Origin: Pseudo-nitzschia pungens
Lineage: Eukaryota > Bacillariophyta > Bacillariophyceae > Bacillariales > Bacillariaceae
Reading direction: 5' to 3'
Assembly (NCBI GenBank): GCA_037355855.1
Contig: CM074764.1
Span: 4,278,001-4,342,000, forward strand
Length of the DNA stretch: 64,000 bases
The position numbers and the translations under genes were made by a program. Each line of letters opens with the position of its first letter. The stretch's first letter is position 1. Below the pieces are notes generated by a model, which was not told the origin of the DNA, did not search any database, and was given only the letters and a program-made list of their open reading frames with translations. Positions 22,189-33,030 of the stretch are shown piece after piece.

Positions 22189-23939
22189 ACAATTTTGCGA
22201 CGCGCGATTTTGTCCGACGTTCCGATGTTCCAGTACTTAAAACACGTAGATTTCTACACACACTTCCCCTTTAATATCTCCCTCACTTCTAAAGCTCCTA
22301 CAACAACACCAAGCACTACACCTACTAAGAGAGACCTCGCCTATCTGAATCTGCTATTTGTTTGGCTGCTCCTTGCTTCCTTTGGTTGCTTTGGTTCCTT
22401 GTTTCCGTGTCGGTCGGTCGATCGATCCCCAACAAGCTTCGGCAGCACGCAAAAACAACACATAATTTCTACAGCGATTCCAGTACTAACTTCTACGGCT
22501 GATTTGCTTCGGTTAGTCTCCACGCTCGGTTGTTTCACTCTGTTTTCAAGCTCTTTTCAAGATCCAAACTCCACGGTCCTTTAGTACACTCTTACTTAAC
22601 GCTCTACATTCTTTTCAAGCCCCTTAAGTGATACCCACTTAACGTTCTACATTCTTCAAGGTTGAACCCACTTAACGTTCTACATTCTTCAAGATCGAAC
22701 ACATATACACCCCCCTTCTAGAAGGTTCCTACGCGCTGATCCTTAAGTATTTGCAAGTTCGCTCGAGCATATCTTCCAGTTCCCCCTTTATTTTCAAGCC
22801 AATTGCCCACTACTCCTTAAGTGTTTATCATTTAAGAGTCCCCCGTTTCCTAGCCAAGCCCCCTAGTCTCTAAGTGTTTTCGCTTAAGGCTCCCCCTACT
22901 ATACCTGTTTTCAAGCCAAGACCCACCGATCCCTAAGTACCTCCTACCTATTGCACTCTTGTTTCCAAGACTACAGCTACTACTGCCCCTTGTTTTCAAG
23001 ACTACAATTCCCCTGGTCCCTAAGTGTTCGCGAGTTCCCTGATCCCTAAGTGTTTTCGCTATTAAGCAACCCCAACTTGAACTTCAAGTTCGACACTGTT
23101 TTCAAGACACAAGCCTCCCCCTGGTCCCTAGGTGTTTCTACTAAAGCCCCTGTTTTCAAGCAAGCAGCTTCCCTGGTCCCTAAGTGTCTCGCTCAAGGTC
23201 CTTGTTTTCAAGCCAATTGCTCCTGGATACTGTTTCTACCCTTAATTAGTCCCCTTGTTTCCAAGCAGGCAGCTTCCCTGGTCCCTAAGTGTCTCGCTCA
23301 CGGTTCCTGTTTTCAAGCCAATTGCCCCTGGATACTGTTTCCACTTAAAAGTACTTGCGAGTTTGAACTTCAAGTTCCCTCCTGAGCCTTTTAAGTGTGC
23401 CCTGCCATTGATATCCCCCGGTCCCTAAGTGTTCCTACTAAAGCCCCTGTTTTCAAGGTCCAAGCTTCCCTGGGGCTGCTATATTTCAATTCGAACCGTA
23501 TCCGATTTGAATTTGCAAGCCTACAAGCCTACACGATTTGCAGTAGTTGCAAAATTGTTCAAATTTGCACAATTTTCAAGCTCGGAGTACAGTACGAGTA
23601 CAAGCCTACACGATTTGCAGAGTACAATTTGCAGAGTACAAGCCTACACGATTTGCAGAGCTCTTCCGCGCACAGAGTTTTTGTGCTCCAAGTGTGAGAC
23701 AAATTTTGCTCGTTTTTTAGCAAAAATTTCTGAGTTCCCCGGTGACTTTTGTGGGTGTGCTCCAGTATATTTTTTGGATCCCCAGGGACCTTTTCCTTGT
23801 CCAGACCAAGGTTACCCTTGTTGTTGCTGCTGTACCCTGTTTCTAGGCTACGCCCATCTGTATATATCCATACAGGTTAACACTGACAGCCTACCAGCGC
23901 CCGAGCCAACACGCCTATTCAGACGATCCTAGCCCCACC
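22189..23939 (+). repeat. LINE 5' UTR with hairpin-bearing repeats
   Basis: After about 380 bp, diverged repeats run from about 22570 to 23460. Each combines a TAAGTGTTT/CGCTTAAG-type element with TGTTTTCAAGCC. Many can fold as TTAAGTG-n-CACTTAA, for example near 22623-22641. Segments 23155-23240 and 23265-23350 are almost duplicates (CAAGCAGCTTCCCTGGTCCC). From 23520 to 23660, ACACGATTTGCAGAG-type units recur. Repeated 5' UTR monomers often carry LINE promoters; here that is inference. Confidence 0.75.
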
Positions 23940-26897
23940 ATGCCTCCCCCCCCGCCAGCTTCCAGGCGAAAAAGGTCTCCCTTGGCTAACACTCCTTCAA
24001 ACAAACGCGCCTTTACGGGGACCCCTTCCCGCCGACTACCTGCTGGTTCCGTTCTTCAGGCTACTCCCTCTCCCCCTCCCTCTCCCCGTACAGCTAGGGA
24101 TTCACTCCCTTCTGATGATGATATGTCCTTCACTTCTGCTGTGTCTACTGGTGCACTAGATGATGTTGATATGAGCACTGAGCAGTCAGGCACTGGGCAT
24201 TCAGACACAGGGCATTCAGGCAGTGGGCAGTCCGACAGTGGGACGTCTGACAGTGGGAAGTCCAACAGTGGGAAGTCCAACAGTGGAAATTCCAACAGTG
24301 GGACGTCCAACAGTGGGAAGTCCAACAGTGGAAAGTCCAACAGTGCGACGTCTAGGGATGGCCAGCCAGGCTCTGAGCACTCAGACTCTAAGCACCCTCC
24401 TTCCAAGGTCTCTCCTTCCAAGTCTAGTCTGAAACAAGCTACTCTTGCATTTCTTTCTGACACACCGTCTGCAGAGCGACATGCCCTGCGCAAGAAAGCC
24501 CTGGCTGCTGCCAACAAAGCTCACTCAGATTCCTTCCTCTGGTGCTTCTACGGTAAGGGGCCTTTTACTGGTCGTTCTTCCATTCCCACCCCTATCCACA
24601 CTCTTCGTAAAACTCCAGCAGGATCCCGGCTATGGACTGGGTGTCCTAGTCCCACTCACTTCTTCAGCAAGAAAGATGGGAATGACAAGAAATCCATCCA
24701 TGATGTCTGTCAGTCTGCCATCCCTCCAGCATATGCTCAAGCTTTTCCTGACAACCCTGAGTGGAGAACTGCTTCTGTGGAGTCCCTGGTTTCCCTTGCT
24801 TCTCTCTGCTTTCAAGCCTCTGCAGACTGGACCAAGCAACCTTCAGACCATGCTCTGAAGAGATGTCTTATTGGTTTGGCCAAGATGTCTCCTGAGTGTT
24901 TTGATGACCTGTATTGTGAAGGTAACCTTTTGCCCAGCACTGAAGGAAGAGTTTGGTTGGCAGCCAATCAGGTGCTTGGCTCCCACTGGCATTTCAAGAA
25001 GCGACCTCCTACACCTGCGCCAACTGCAGTTGATGATGCTTCCACTTCCAAATCAGTGTCCTTTCTTCCTGGTGGTGGTGATGCTACTGTCTTGTCCTCC
25101 TCTGCTGGGCATTTCCTCCAACGCCGAGGGGTTTGCTCCAGTGATTCTAGAGCTCCAGTGGATGTCACTGCTGGCACCAAGTGTTCTCATAGCTCTTATG
25201 TCACTCTGTCCCTTCCAAGGTTGATGTCACAACGCCCTGGGGAACTATATGATGAGCTGCTCAAGTCTCTCAAGGAAGCTTTGGATCTTCTATGGACTGT
25301 TGACAAGCGCCTGGTGTTGTATGTTTTTCCCTCCAGAGCCAGGCTCAACCCCAAGGCCAAGCCTGTTACCAAGTTTTGGACGACACTTCCTGACAGGAAG
25401 ACCTTGGAATTGTATGTTGCTCAGCTCTGGCTTCGCAGTAGAACTGCCCCTCATCTACGCTTCTTTTTGGGACACAGTGCTTCCCTGGAGAAACTCTTTT
25501 CAGCACAATTGCTCCAGAGGCTCAGAGACCGTGACATGGAGCTGAAATATGACCACATACAGGCCCCAGTTGTTGTCACCTGTGGCTTTCTCCTTGGATC
25601 TTACATGCAGAGTTTTGATCTTGACCACTACAACGAATTGCTTCAGACTCATCCCAGGTTTCAGGCCTGTCCTATTGCTGTTATCAGGAAGAATATCAGT
25701 CTTGACAACTCCAGAACTCCTGATCCCAATCCGGTTCTGGCTGCTCATGTTTTATGTGATGCAACAAAGCGCGCCCACACTGTTAAGCTCCTCAAAGCCC
25801 AGTTCAACCGTTGCAAACCTTCAGACATTGCCTCGTTACCTGATGGTAAATTCTACAAGTTTATTGAGACAGCTACCAATCCTTCTGACAGACCTCTTCC
25901 CCCCTCCAAGCTCAAGACTGTTCGCCAGGCTAAGCACCGCCAAGCCAAATTTATTGAGAGCCATGAAACTGCTCCTGTTTTGGGGGTAGTTGATCTTGAT
26001 CTTCCAGTTGACTTGGGCCAAGGGCTGGGTTTGAAGACACTGCGCAGTGTGCTTCTGGGCATCAGAACCCGTGACAATTGGTCATGGCCTCTTTTTCTTT
26101 CTGTTGATACCAGTTCATACCGAGGCGAGATCCTTGCTTTGTACAATATCACTACCAAGGCTGAAGCAATGGCCATGTTGTCTTTCCTGCCTATTATACT
26201 GGAAGCTCATTATGGTTCTTGTGTTCGACAATGGTTCTCTTCTGAGTGCTTGACTGAAATGGAAGCCTACCATTGGGATGCTGCTGCCAATTGTGTTGTG
26301 GAAACTGAACCTGCTGCAGATCCAATGCAGGATGACTCTCTTCCCTTTTTTGGTGATGGGGATGCAAGAGATTGGGAACTTGTTGATGATGACTTGTCAG
26401 TTGACCTTGCCCCAGACCTCACCTTTGATCTAGATCTGCACTTTAACCTCCAAGCCCGTGCTGACAGTGGTGGTGGAGGATTTGATGATTCTCAATCCAT
26501 GGATACTTTAGCAACCGGTACTTCCAATCTCACTGATGTCCAGGCTTCAGCGCCTGCAGGTGGTGTTCCTACTGGAGGTGATCCTACCCATGTGGCCAAG
26601 GCTGATGCCTCTCCTGGTATTCCTCCTGAAGTTCCCCCTGCAGTTCCTGACCCTCCCCATAATGCCATGGCTGGTGACCTCCCTGTGGCCTCTCCTGATT
26701 CCTCAACTGCAGTTCCTGCTGCCGGTGGTGGGGAAGATGCAGCCTCTGCATTGAGGCTTGGAGTTGCTGCAATTGCATTCTCTTCCAGTCATGATGCTAG
26801 TGTCAGTGATTTGAGCCATGCCAATGTCTCCACCAAATCAGCTCCGGCAACTCTTCCTTCCGTGCGAAAGACTCGGTTTCCTTCTGATCATGGTTAG
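23940..26897 (+). CDS. LINE ORF1 protein
   Basis: 985 residues starting MPPPPPASRRKRSPLAN. Residues about 80-145 are a Ser/Gly-rich run of five-residue repeats (NSGKS, NSGTS and variants) encoded by a 15-bp DNA repeat. A structured middle (about 180-780) and an acidic, Pro/Ala-rich tail follow. There is no CCHC knuckle or recognisable RNA-recognition motif. ORF1 products normally bind the element's RNA. The stop TAG (26895-26897) overlaps the ORF2 start in ATGGTTAG. Confidence 0.85.
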   Translation: MPPPPPASRRKRSPLANTPSNKRAFTGTPSRRLPAGSVLQATPSPPPSPRTARDSLPSDDDMSFTSAVSTGALDDVDMSTEQSGTGHSDTGHSGSGQSDSGTSDSGKSNSGKSNSGNSNSGTSNSGKSNSGKSNSATSRDGQPGSEHSDSKHPPSKVSPSKSSLKQATLAFLSDTPSAERHALRKKALAAANKAHSDSFLWCFYGKGPFTGRSSIPTPIHTLRKTPAGSRLWTGCPSPTHFFSKKDGNDKKSIHDVCQSAIPPAYAQAFPDNPEWRTASVESLVSLASLCFQASADWTKQPSDHALKRCLIGLAKMSPECFDDLYCEGNLLPSTEGRVWLAANQVLGSHWHFKKRPPTPAPTAVDDASTSKSVSFLPGGGDATVLSSSAGHFLQRRGVCSSDSRAPVDVTAGTKCSHSSYVTLSLPRLMSQRPGELYDELLKSLKEALDLLWTVDKRLVLYVFPSRARLNPKAKPVTKFWTTLPDRKTLELYVAQLWLRSRTAPHLRFFLGHSASLEKLFSAQLLQRLRDRDMELKYDHIQAPVVVTCGFLLGSYMQSFDLDHYNELLQTHPRFQACPIAVIRKNISLDNSRTPDPNPVLAAHVLCDATKRAHTVKLLKAQFNRCKPSDIASLPDGKFYKFIETATNPSDRPLPPSKLKTVRQAKHRQAKFIESHETAPVLGVVDLDLPVDLGQGLGLKTLRSVLLGIRTRDNWSWPLFLSVDTSSYRGEILALYNITTKAEAMAMLSFLPIILEAHYGSCVRQWFSSECLTEMEAYHWDAAANCVVETEPAADPMQDDSLPFFGDGDARDWELVDDDLSVDLAPDLTFDLDLHFNLQARADSGGGGFDDSQSMDTLATGTSNLTDVQASAPAGGVPTGGDPTHVAKADASPGIPPEVPPAVPDPPHNAMAGDLPVASPDSSTAVPAAGGGEDAASALRLGVAAIAFSSSHDASVSDLSHANVSTKSAPATLPSVRKTRFPSDHG

Positions 26898-29800
26898 CTC
26901 TTCTGGTATGAGGTGTGATGGGATGCCTTCCAATCCAAATCCCATCACTGCTTCTCCTGTTTCTCCCTTTTCCCCCTCCGCCTCTTCCCCTGTCTCTCAT
27001 TTTGTCCAATTAACTCTTCATGGAGACTCTCTTGCTGCTAAGGATTCTGACAGTTTTGGTCATTCCTTTCCTCAAGCTCCATCATCTAATTCCACCATCA
27101 TCACCTTCCAAAACATTGGACCCCAGCGTAGAGCTGCCTTTATGTCCATGTCCAAGCACAACGCCCGTCAATTTGTCAAGAGCAATGCCAGTGTGGCTCT
27201 TTTTGCTGAACATTGTTTGAATGAATCCAAACTCCTGCCCTGTGATCTTTTCAATCGGCGCATGAAGAATGTCAGTCCCTCAAGTTTTTCCTATCTTGCC
27301 AACAACAAGCATGAAGCTTCTGACTGTTCATGGCTTCAGCCTGGTGGTACAGGATTTTCCATTGATCAACTGTTCAGTTCCCACAAGATTGCCCATGGGG
27401 CTGATCCTTCTGGTCTTGGAAGATGGTCCTTTGTCAAGTTTCAGGGCAGGGATGGTTACACTGTCACTATGTTTTCTGCTTACTGCCCTGTTGAAAATGA
27501 CAGGGATCTTGGTTCCGTCTGGAATCAACAGTACCGATACTTTCAAGCAGCTGAAAATCTTTTCAGTCCCAACCCATGCATTCTCTTTCACAGGGATTTG
27601 ACTGCTGCCCTTAAGGTCTGTCTGGGTGCAGGTGACCAGGTCATTCTTGGGATTGATCAAAATGCTGATGTTCGGACTGATGGCTTGTCTTTTGAGCTCC
27701 AGGCTCTTGGTTTCAGAGATGCCATTCTTACCCTTCATAGTACGTCTTCTCCTCCTGCCACTCACAACCGCAACACTACCCGAACACCAATTGATGCCAT
27801 TTGGGTCTCTGAGAATGTTGATGTTCTCCGGGCTGGGTATTGTCCCTTTGGTGGTGCCTATGGTATGGAATCTGACCACAGAATGCTTTGGATTGAAGTC
27901 TGTAATTGCAGCCTCATGGGCAAACACCTGCCACCTCCCGTGAGCTTCTCTCATTCCAAACTCCAGTCCTCCCACCCTCATCTGCGCCAACGGTATTTCA
28001 AGCGTGTCAGGCATAGCTTTCTCAAGGCTGGAGTGTTTTCTCTCCAAGCTAAGCTGGAGCACCTCCTGGCTCAGTTTCAGTCTGGGGATATTTCTGTGCG
28101 CGCTGATCTCATCACCACATATGAAGTCCTCCATGAAACCTCCACCTCTCTCAGGCTCTCTGTTGAACAAAACCTTTGCCACACTAGAGCTGGTCTGGTT
28201 CCATGGTCCCCGAAGCTGCAAGTCTATCGTGATACAATTGACTTTTGGCGGCGTGTTGTTAAGCTGAGACAGGGTGTGTCCACCAGTCATACTGTTTTGA
28301 AAAGGTTGGCATGCAAGCTTTCTCTCTACAAAGGAGAACACAGTGATCTTTCCAGTGCTATCCTCCACCTGAAACAAGCTTACAGGCAATACCGGGCAGT
28401 GAAAAAATTGGCCCCCTCATGGAGAGACTCCTTCAATCAAGGCCTGGTGGATGCGCTTCTTGCTGAAGGCAAACCTCACAACCAGAATGCTTCCCAGATT
28501 CGTGCCAGGATGCGCAGGGAACGACTTCAAAGAGAGCTTGGCCTTGCTGCTAGGTCTATTCGGGGACGTGTCAACAAGTCAGCTGTCTTGAGAGCTATTG
28601 CAGTTGGCCATGATGGTGTTGAACAGGTCTTGGAGTCCCAGTCCACTATGGTTCCAGCTATGGCTGAATCCAATGTCCGGCGTCAACAGCAGTGTCTTGG
28701 CACTCCCTCCATGACTCCCTCCTTCATTCAAGATTTTGGCTACCTCGGCACAGCCCATGCTTCTGCTCAAGTTCTTGATGGCACATATAATCCTCCTCCT
28801 GCCACTGACAAATACCTGTCTGAATTTCTTTCTTGTCTCAAAGTCCCTGCCTCTATTCTGCGTTTGCCCCCCTTTGACTATTCAGTGTGTCCAGCTGACA
28901 ATGCTGCTGCCTGGAAACGCCAGAGGGAACGTACAGCAAGTGAACCTTCCTGTTTGAGTTTTGCCCACCACAAGGCTTTTGCCCTGGATCCCCAGCTGAA
29001 CAAGTTTGACACTCTACTGAGATCAGTCCCATTGATTGTTGGCTTCTCTCCTTCTGCCTGGCAGGTCATCACGGATGTTGAGATCTTCAAGAAACCTGGT
29101 GAATATAGAGTGGATAAGATGAGGCTCATCCAGTTGATGTCTCCTGAGTTCCAAATCAACAACAAAATGATTGGCAGACGCATTCTTGCCTACGCTGAAC
29201 GTGCCAATGCAGTGGCTGTTGATCAACATGGAAGCAGGAAACACCACAAGGCCATCAACACCTGCCTGAACAAGAAGCTCATCTGTGATGTGTTGAGGCA
29301 GAAGCGCAGATCTGGTGCTGTTGCTATGAATGATGCCAAGGGCTGTTATGATAGAATCTCTCATCCCATTGCAGGTCTCACTCTCCAGAGCTTTGGGGTT
29401 CCTGCACATGTGTGTGACGTTCTTCTGTCTACTCTGCAACATGCTAAGCACCACATCAAAACTGGCTTTGGTCGGTCAGGTCCTGTGTATGGTGATGAAC
29501 CTGTTCCTCTCAGTGGTTGTGGCCAAGGCAATGGTATTGGTCCAACTCTTTGGGCTTTGGTGTCAACAATTGTCTTCCGAATGATGCAACAGGCTGGGCA
29601 TGGTGTCCATCTTATCACTTCTTTGTCACTGCAACTGGTTTCTCTGGTGGGTTTTGCCTTTGTGGATGACACAGATTTGTTTTGTGCTGGCTCTGCTTCC
29701 TCAACATCTGGTGAGGACTTAGCTGTTGACTTTCAGGAAGCTCTTGACCGGTGGGCTGGTGGGATTATTGCCACTGGTGGTGCTATTGAACCTGCCAAAT

Positions 29801-32730
29801 CCTTCTGTTATTTGATTGATTTCAAATGGAATGGATCCGGTTGGGATTATCGTTCCATTGCTGACATGCCCGGTGACTTCTCAGTTGCCGACAAAAATGG
29901 CAATCGAGCTACCCTGGATCGATTTGAAGTTGACCATGCTGACAAGACCCTTGGGGTTTTTATCTCCATGGATGGCAATGAGGAAGCACAGATTGCTCAC
30001 ATGCAGTCCCAGTCTCAGTCTTTTGGCTCTCAGCTCAAGGCTTCCAAGTGTGAGAAGAGGGCATCCCTCTACACATTCAAGTATTCTTTCATGAAGTCTG
30101 TTGAATACCCCATGCCTGTCACGCAACTTGATGAGGCCACTTGGACTAAGATAATTCACCCAGCTCTTGTTCCTGTGCTGAATAAAGCAGGGATGTCACG
30201 GACATTTCCCAGACATGTGTTCTATGGTCCTTCCCTCTATCAAGGCTTTGGATTCATCCATCCATACCTCCTCCAAGAGTTTAGTCATATTGCCACCCTC
30301 TTTCAGGAATCTGTCAGGTCCTCCCAAACAGGTCGGATTCTCAGGCTAACTGCTGAGTCCCTACGGCTCGAACTTGGCATTCCTCTCCATCTTGGTGTCA
30401 CCCCATATCATCCTTTTGCTTCCTACGTCACTCCTTGCTGGTACAAACATGTGTGGAAGTTTTTCTCTGTTCACCCTGTGAGCTTGTTTGAAGACTTCCC
30501 AGATCTTCCCCTGCTACGTTCCAATGACTGCTATCTCATGCAAGCCTTTGTCAACGCTGGCTTCAGAGGTGCTGACTTGTCCCTATTGAATCACATGCGC
30601 ATGTCACTCAAGGCTATCTCCCTTGCTGACATTTGTACTCCAGATGGTAAAAGACTCTCTCCAATGGCCTTCCAGCTGATATCCTCCAATCACTTGAGGG
30701 ATCATCTTGACTGGCCTAGATGTCCTCCATCTTGGCCTCCAGCAGCACAGCGCTTATGGACTCAGGCTCTTCAGACCTGTTTTCTTCCCCCCTGCCCACC
30801 CCCTGCAGCCAGGGCACTGGCTTCTTCTTTTCATCTTGGGCCTTGGCTCTCTCCCCAGACAGCTTCTCTTTGGCCTTGGTTTTTGTCTCCATCCACCAAC
30901 AGAATATTCTTCAAAACTTCTACTGGCTGGACTGTGAGCACCTCCCAGGGCAGGGGCAGATACAGGGTCACTGCTGAAATCCTTTCTGACAAACCAGCCT
31001 GCGCTGATGTGCTTGTCTGCCCTGTTATTTGTGGCCAAGTTGTCCGCGTTGTCGGGTCTTCAGCCTTTGTTTCTGAACCTCCTGACATGGATCCTCTGGA
31101 GTACAATCCATTTGATTCTCTTCCAGACTCCCCGGCAGATGCCTTTGATGCACTCTGTGAGTCTCCAAGGGTACTTCTCCACAAATATTCTCTACCACAG
31201 GCTGGCTGTCAGCACATTGTTGATGCTATTCAGAGTGGTACTGCCAGTGCTGTCTGCGATGGTTCATTTGATCCTGACCTTCTCAGAGGAACTTCTGCTT
31301 TCATTTTGTCACCCAATACCTCCACCAAGAATGCTTCATTGTTCCTCACTGGCTGTAATTTTGTCAGTGGGTCCCCTGAGGATCAGTCATCCTACAGGAG
31401 TGAACTGGCAGGTATCATTGGAGTTCTCACCTGTTGCACTGCTCTGGTGAGTCTTTTTGATATTGCTTCTGGCTCTATCATTATTGCTCTGGATGGTGAC
31501 ACAGCTCTCAAACAGGCTGAGGGATCATGGCCATTGGTTATTTCCCAGAAGTCTTTTGATTATGTTTATGTCATCAGAAACATGATTTCTGCCCTGCCAA
31601 TCTCTGTGCACTTTCAGTGGGTTCAGGGCCATCAAGCTGGAATCTTTCTTGATTGGTGGGCCTTCCGCAATCATCAGGTTGACAGCATGGCAAAGGCATT
31701 TCTCTCTGTCCATAGAGCTTCTGCCCATCACTCTCCCAGACTTGTGTTTGAGCCCTGGGCTTTTTCTCTCAATGGACGCAAGTGCTCAAGGTTTGATCAA
31801 AATGCTTTGCATGTTGCCATTTCTGGTCCTCCTCTTCTTAAATATTGGCAGACCCACCATGACATCCCCATTCCACAACCTGTTCTGAGTTCCATCCATT
31901 GGTGTGCCCATCTGTCTGCCTTCAAGCGTTTACCTCCTGGCATGCAAAGGTGGTTTGTCAAGTTTGCTTCTGGATGCATTGGTGTTGGCAACCAACTCCT
32001 CCACTACCAGTATCAGGATCACTCCAGGTGTCCCTTGTGTGATGCAGACAACGAGAAGGTTTCTCATGTGCTCTCCTGCAAGGACACTGGGGCGGTACAG
32101 CACAGTGTGTCTGCTTTCAAGGGACCCCTGCAGAAAAGGCTTGAAGTTGAGCAGACTGATCCATCATTGGTTGCTGCCATTGTGGATCTTCTCACCAGAG
32201 TTCGGAAGGGCCAGAGGATTTATCCATCATCTTACTCACTTGCAATTGCTTCTGCTGTCAGAGCACAGAGGACAATTGGTTGGCACAACTGGCTTCTTGG
32301 TAGGTGGTCTCCTCGCTGGTACCAAATCCAGGCTGACTACTACTCCCACATTGGAAGCAAGCGCTCTCCCAAACGTTGGGCTACAGCTATCATCCATCAG
32401 TTCTTTCTTACCTCCTGGGATCTTTGGACTTATAGGAATGAACGACTCCATGGTCCTGGGGGTACCCTTGATGCTGAACAACACCAATCTCTTGATGCTT
32501 CCATCACCTCAGAATTGGCAATTGGTGCAGCTGGTGCACTTCCCCAGTCACACTCCCTGTTACAAACCCCTTTCCATGTCCTACAAGGTTACACCCTGCC
32601 TGCCAAGAGGCAGTGGCTTGCAACCATCCACCTTGCAAGGAAACAGTATGCAGCGCCTGACCCACCAGTGCAGCCATACCAACAAGAGGCTGCTCTTCTC
32701 AGAGCCTGGCTCACTGGACCTCAGGGTTGA
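26890..32730 (+). CDS. LINE ORF2: endonuclease, reverse transcriptase, RNase H, CCHC
   Basis: The chosen start is 26890, in the ATGGTTAG overlap with ORF1 (1946 residues); the frame is open from 26818. The apurinic-like endonuclease at about 60-360 has FQNIG, LFAEHCLNE, LGIDQNADVR (D-x-N), RTPIDAIWVS and SDHRMLWIEV. RT at about 690-1010 has MNDAKGCYD, SGCGQGNGIGP and active-site FVDDTDL near 923. RNase H at about 1450-1610 has CDGSFD, YRSELAG, ALDGDTALKQA and NHQVDSMAKAF, giving the D,E,D,D set. A C-x2-C-x8-H-x3-C finger (CPLCDADNEKVSHVLSC) lies near 1713. No lesions are visible. It would nick the target and reverse-transcribe the RNA in place. Confidence 0.92.
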   Translation: MVSSSGMRCDGMPSNPNPITASPVSPFSPSASSPVSHFVQLTLHGDSLAAKDSDSFGHSFPQAPSSNSTIITFQNIGPQRRAAFMSMSKHNARQFVKSNASVALFAEHCLNESKLLPCDLFNRRMKNVSPSSFSYLANNKHEASDCSWLQPGGTGFSIDQLFSSHKIAHGADPSGLGRWSFVKFQGRDGYTVTMFSAYCPVENDRDLGSVWNQQYRYFQAAENLFSPNPCILFHRDLTAALKVCLGAGDQVILGIDQNADVRTDGLSFELQALGFRDAILTLHSTSSPPATHNRNTTRTPIDAIWVSENVDVLRAGYCPFGGAYGMESDHRMLWIEVCNCSLMGKHLPPPVSFSHSKLQSSHPHLRQRYFKRVRHSFLKAGVFSLQAKLEHLLAQFQSGDISVRADLITTYEVLHETSTSLRLSVEQNLCHTRAGLVPWSPKLQVYRDTIDFWRRVVKLRQGVSTSHTVLKRLACKLSLYKGEHSDLSSAILHLKQAYRQYRAVKKLAPSWRDSFNQGLVDALLAEGKPHNQNASQIRARMRRERLQRELGLAARSIRGRVNKSAVLRAIAVGHDGVEQVLESQSTMVPAMAESNVRRQQQCLGTPSMTPSFIQDFGYLGTAHASAQVLDGTYNPPPATDKYLSEFLSCLKVPASILRLPPFDYSVCPADNAAAWKRQRERTASEPSCLSFAHHKAFALDPQLNKFDTLLRSVPLIVGFSPSAWQVITDVEIFKKPGEYRVDKMRLIQLMSPEFQINNKMIGRRILAYAERANAVAVDQHGSRKHHKAINTCLNKKLICDVLRQKRRSGAVAMNDAKGCYDRISHPIAGLTLQSFGVPAHVCDVLLSTLQHAKHHIKTGFGRSGPVYGDEPVPLSGCGQGNGIGPTLWALVSTIVFRMMQQAGHGVHLITSLSLQLVSLVGFAFVDDTDLFCAGSASSTSGEDLAVDFQEALDRWAGGIIATGGAIEPAKSFCYLIDFKWNGSGWDYRSIADMPGDFSVADKNGNRATLDRFEVDHADKTLGVFISMDGNEEAQIAHMQSQSQSFGSQLKASKCEKRASLYTFKYSFMKSVEYPMPVTQLDEATWTKIIHPALVPVLNKAGMSRTFPRHVFYGPSLYQGFGFIHPYLLQEFSHIATLFQESVRSSQTGRILRLTAESLRLELGIPLHLGVTPYHPFASYVTPCWYKHVWKFFSVHPVSLFEDFPDLPLLRSNDCYLMQAFVNAGFRGADLSLLNHMRMSLKAISLADICTPDGKRLSPMAFQLISSNHLRDHLDWPRCPPSWPPAAQRLWTQALQTCFLPPCPPPAARALASSFHLGPWLSPQTASLWPWFLSPSTNRIFFKTSTGWTVSTSQGRGRYRVTAEILSDKPACADVLVCPVICGQVVRVVGSSAFVSEPPDMDPLEYNPFDSLPDSPADAFDALCESPRVLLHKYSLPQAGCQHIVDAIQSGTASAVCDGSFDPDLLRGTSAFILSPNTSTKNASLFLTGCNFVSGSPEDQSSYRSELAGIIGVLTCCTALVSLFDIASGSIIIALDGDTALKQAEGSWPLVISQKSFDYVYVIRNMISALPISVHFQWVQGHQAGIFLDWWAFRNHQVDSMAKAFLSVHRASAHHSPRLVFEPWAFSLNGRKCSRFDQNALHVAISGPPLLKYWQTHHDIPIPQPVLSSIHWCAHLSAFKRLPPGMQRWFVKFASGCIGVGNQLLHYQYQDHSRCPLCDADNEKVSHVLSCKDTGAVQHSVSAFKGPLQKRLEVEQTDPSLVAAIVDLLTRVRKGQRIYPSSYSLAIASAVRAQRTIGWHNWLLGRWSPRWYQIQADYYSHIGSKRSPKRWATAIIHQFFLTSWDLWTYRNERLHGPGGTLDAEQHQSLDASITSELAIGAAGALPQSHSLLQTPFHVLQGYTLPAKRQWLATIHLARKQYAAPDPPVQPYQQEAALLRAWLTGPQG

Positions 32731-33030
32731 TTACACTTTGTACCTTGGTTTTGTCTTCTGTTCCTGCTTCTTATCCTGTCCCATCCCTTTTGATACTGGA
32801 TCCTATCCCAATATCTTCATTCCCATTTCACTTTCTCTCAAGTCCCTATTTTGTGGGACTTGCTTGTCTTTTTCCCTGCTTGATGTTCAAGGTTTGTTTG
32901 AAAATTTGTCGTTCTGCCACTTGGGGTCCTGACTCTATGATGGAGGCGACGTTAAAGTCTGGATACAGACTGAGTAATTTAGTTTCACCTTTGGTGATTA
33001 AAGTTATTTAAATACGTATATTATTATTAT
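32731..33030 (+). other. LINE 3' UTR and tail
   Basis: No ORF of note. The last 110 bases (AGGCGAC...CAGACTGAGTA...TTATTATTAT) match the tail of the deleted LINE copy at 18810-18960, marking the sequence probably recognised by the RT. Confidence 0.8.

Larger units (their letters stand above)
22189..33030 (+). mobile_element. Full-length two-ORF LINE (endonuclease-RT-RNase H), about 10.8 kb
   Basis: A 20-bp TSD (22169-22188 and 33031-33050) splits element H's LTR, and the 3' end is a TTATTATTAT tail, as expected for target-primed reverse transcription. The order is a 1.75-kb 5' UTR, ORF1 (23940-26897), ORF2 (26890-32730) and a 300-bp 3' UTR. Both ORFs are uninterrupted, so the copy may be active. 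Domain order (apurinic-type endonuclease, RT, RNase H, CCHC) is like the I group, but I cannot place the clade by eye. Confidence 0.93.

Noticed and set aside
27328..32932. Long antisense or overlapping ORFs (27328-28389 minus, 31904-32932 plus)
   Set aside because: They overlap LINE ORF2, whose frame carries endonuclease, RT and RNase H motifs throughout.
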